Shown: one piece after another, positions 5,885 through 6,207 of the stretch
How positions within the stretch are numbered: the stretch's first letter is position 1
Layout of the letters: the number at the start of each line of letters is the position of its first letter
From: an uncultured Bacteroidia bacterium
GTDB lineage: Bacteria > Bacteroidota > Bacteroidia > Bacteroidales > UBA932
Reading direction: 5' to 3'
Assembly: GCA_902797895.1 (NCBI GenBank)
Contig: CADBUS010000007.1
Span: 1-6,207 of the forward strand
Length of the DNA stretch: 6,207 bases
Notes under the pieces: model-generated
Databases searched by the model: none
What the model saw: only the letters and a program-made list of their open reading frames with translations
Told to the model about the DNA's origin: nothing
Made by a program: the position numbers and the translations under genes

Positions 5885-6044
5885 CACTCCGGCGCAAATA
5901 TCCACAAACAGCCGAAAATCATTTTACAAACCTCAAGAAAATATATCTAATAAAGGGCTTTTGCAACAAAAAAGATTTTAGAACGTCTTACAGATAAGAA
6001 AGACGGAAAGCAAGAAGAATGAAGGAAGGAAGAAGGAAGAAGAA

Positions 6045-6059
6045 GATGATGATGATGAT
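6045..6059 (+). repeat. (GAT)5 microsatellite within a purine-rich tract
   Basis: Five exact GAT units follow GAAGGAAG-type imperfect repeats (6019-6044) and are followed by related GAAGAATAATGAAGAATGAA (6064-6083). Such tracts are prone to slippage. No open gene spans it, so phase variation of a protein is not indicated here. Confidence 0.85.
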
Positions 6060-6109
6060 GAACGAAGAATAATGAAGAATGAATAACTAACTTGCAACGG
6101 AGTAGAGCA

Positions 6110-6207
6110 ACACAGCTTCATTGACTGAAGGGCAGTGTAATACTAAAGGAAGCTGGGCGCCCACGCCCGTGAGTGGGAGGGACCCATCAGATACAAGTTC
6201 TTGCTGG
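6110..6207 (+). other. Hairpin-rich GC segment at the right edge, nature unknown (cut by window)
   Basis: Several inverted repeats nest or compete: CTTCA-TTGAC-TGAAG (6116-6130), enclosed by ACAC (6110-6113) and GTGT (6135-6138); CAGCTTC (6113-6119) with GAAGCTG (6149-6155); GGGCG-CCCA-CGCCC (6155-6168); CCCAC (6160-6164) with GTGGG (6173-6177); TGGG-AGGGA-CCCA (6174-6186). TGGGCGCCCA (6154-6163) is itself a perfect palindrome. I do not recognise it as rRNA, tRNA, tmRNA, RNase P or a group II intron end. It may be a structured RNA, a dispersed intergenic repeat or a mobile-element end; the sequence is cut off before this can be settled. Confidence 0.35.

Larger units (their letters stand above)
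5885..6207. other. Gene-free region: purine-rich low-complexity tract and GC-rich hairpin cluster
   Basis: No convincing gene is present on either strand. The left third is ordinary AT-rich sequence with a weak inverted repeat (CGTCTT 5984-5989 and AAGACG 6000-6005). From about 6001 to 6085 the + strand is almost all purine (GAAGGAAGGAAGAAGG and similar). From about 6110 to the window edge the sequence turns GC-rich and holds several small inverted repeats. The 17-codon frame starting at 6019 is a by-product of the low-complexity tract. Confidence 0.6.

Noticed and set aside
6019..6072. A 17-codon frame (MKEGRRKKKMMMMMNEE)
   Set aside because: It is produced by the purine-rich repeat tract; too short and too simple to be a supported gene.

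Overview
The window looks like chromosome from a Bacteroidales-type bacterium. This rests on a short AMP nucleosidase of the Bacteroides kind, a promoter matching the Bacteroidetes consensus (TTTG ... TAnnTTTG), a general lack of Shine-Dalgarno sequences, a reverse transcriptase-Cas1 remnant, and an AAA/DUF4143 ATPase. The genus cannot be fixed from the sequence alone.

Left part (1-1956, all + strand, visibly AT-rich): an accessory or defence segment. It opens with the last 28 codons of a HicA-type toxin, followed by a complete HicB-type antitoxin. Next is a scar about 300 bp long. The first 29 or so residues of a reverse transcriptase are joined, out of frame, to the last 71 residues of a Cas1 integrase. 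The simplest reading is one large internal deletion in an RT-cas1 fusion gene. After it come an apparently intact cas2 (with an unusually good Shine-Dalgarno) and an apparently intact cas6 of the Cas6b type. No CRISPR array and no effector genes are visible. The window therefore shows a disabled spacer-acquisition module that still keeps Cas2 and a crRNA-processing enzyme.

Middle (1957-3540): a perfect 9-bp dyad separates cas6 from a convergent gene for an AAA ATPase with a C-terminal DUF4143 and a nuclease-like E-x-D ... E-x-K pattern. Upstream of the ATPase is a close match to a Bacteroidetes promoter. Directly behind it lie 2.6 copies of a 33-bp tandem repeat whose unit carries a near-perfect palindrome. 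This looks like a promoter-operator region.

Right part (3541-5774, - strand): an rmuC-AMP nucleosidase pair, closely spaced and probably one operon. RmuC is a membrane-anchored protein with a long coiled coil made of seven 11-residue repeats. The last 433 bases (5775-6207) hold a probable rmuC promoter, a purine-rich low-complexity stretch with a GAT microsatellite, and a GC-rich segment full of competing hairpins that is cut by the window edge.

The most notable feature is the RT-Cas1 deletion scar beside surviving cas2 and cas6, next to a toxin-antitoxin pair. Second are the palindrome-bearing 33-bp repeats in front of the DUF4143 ATPase.
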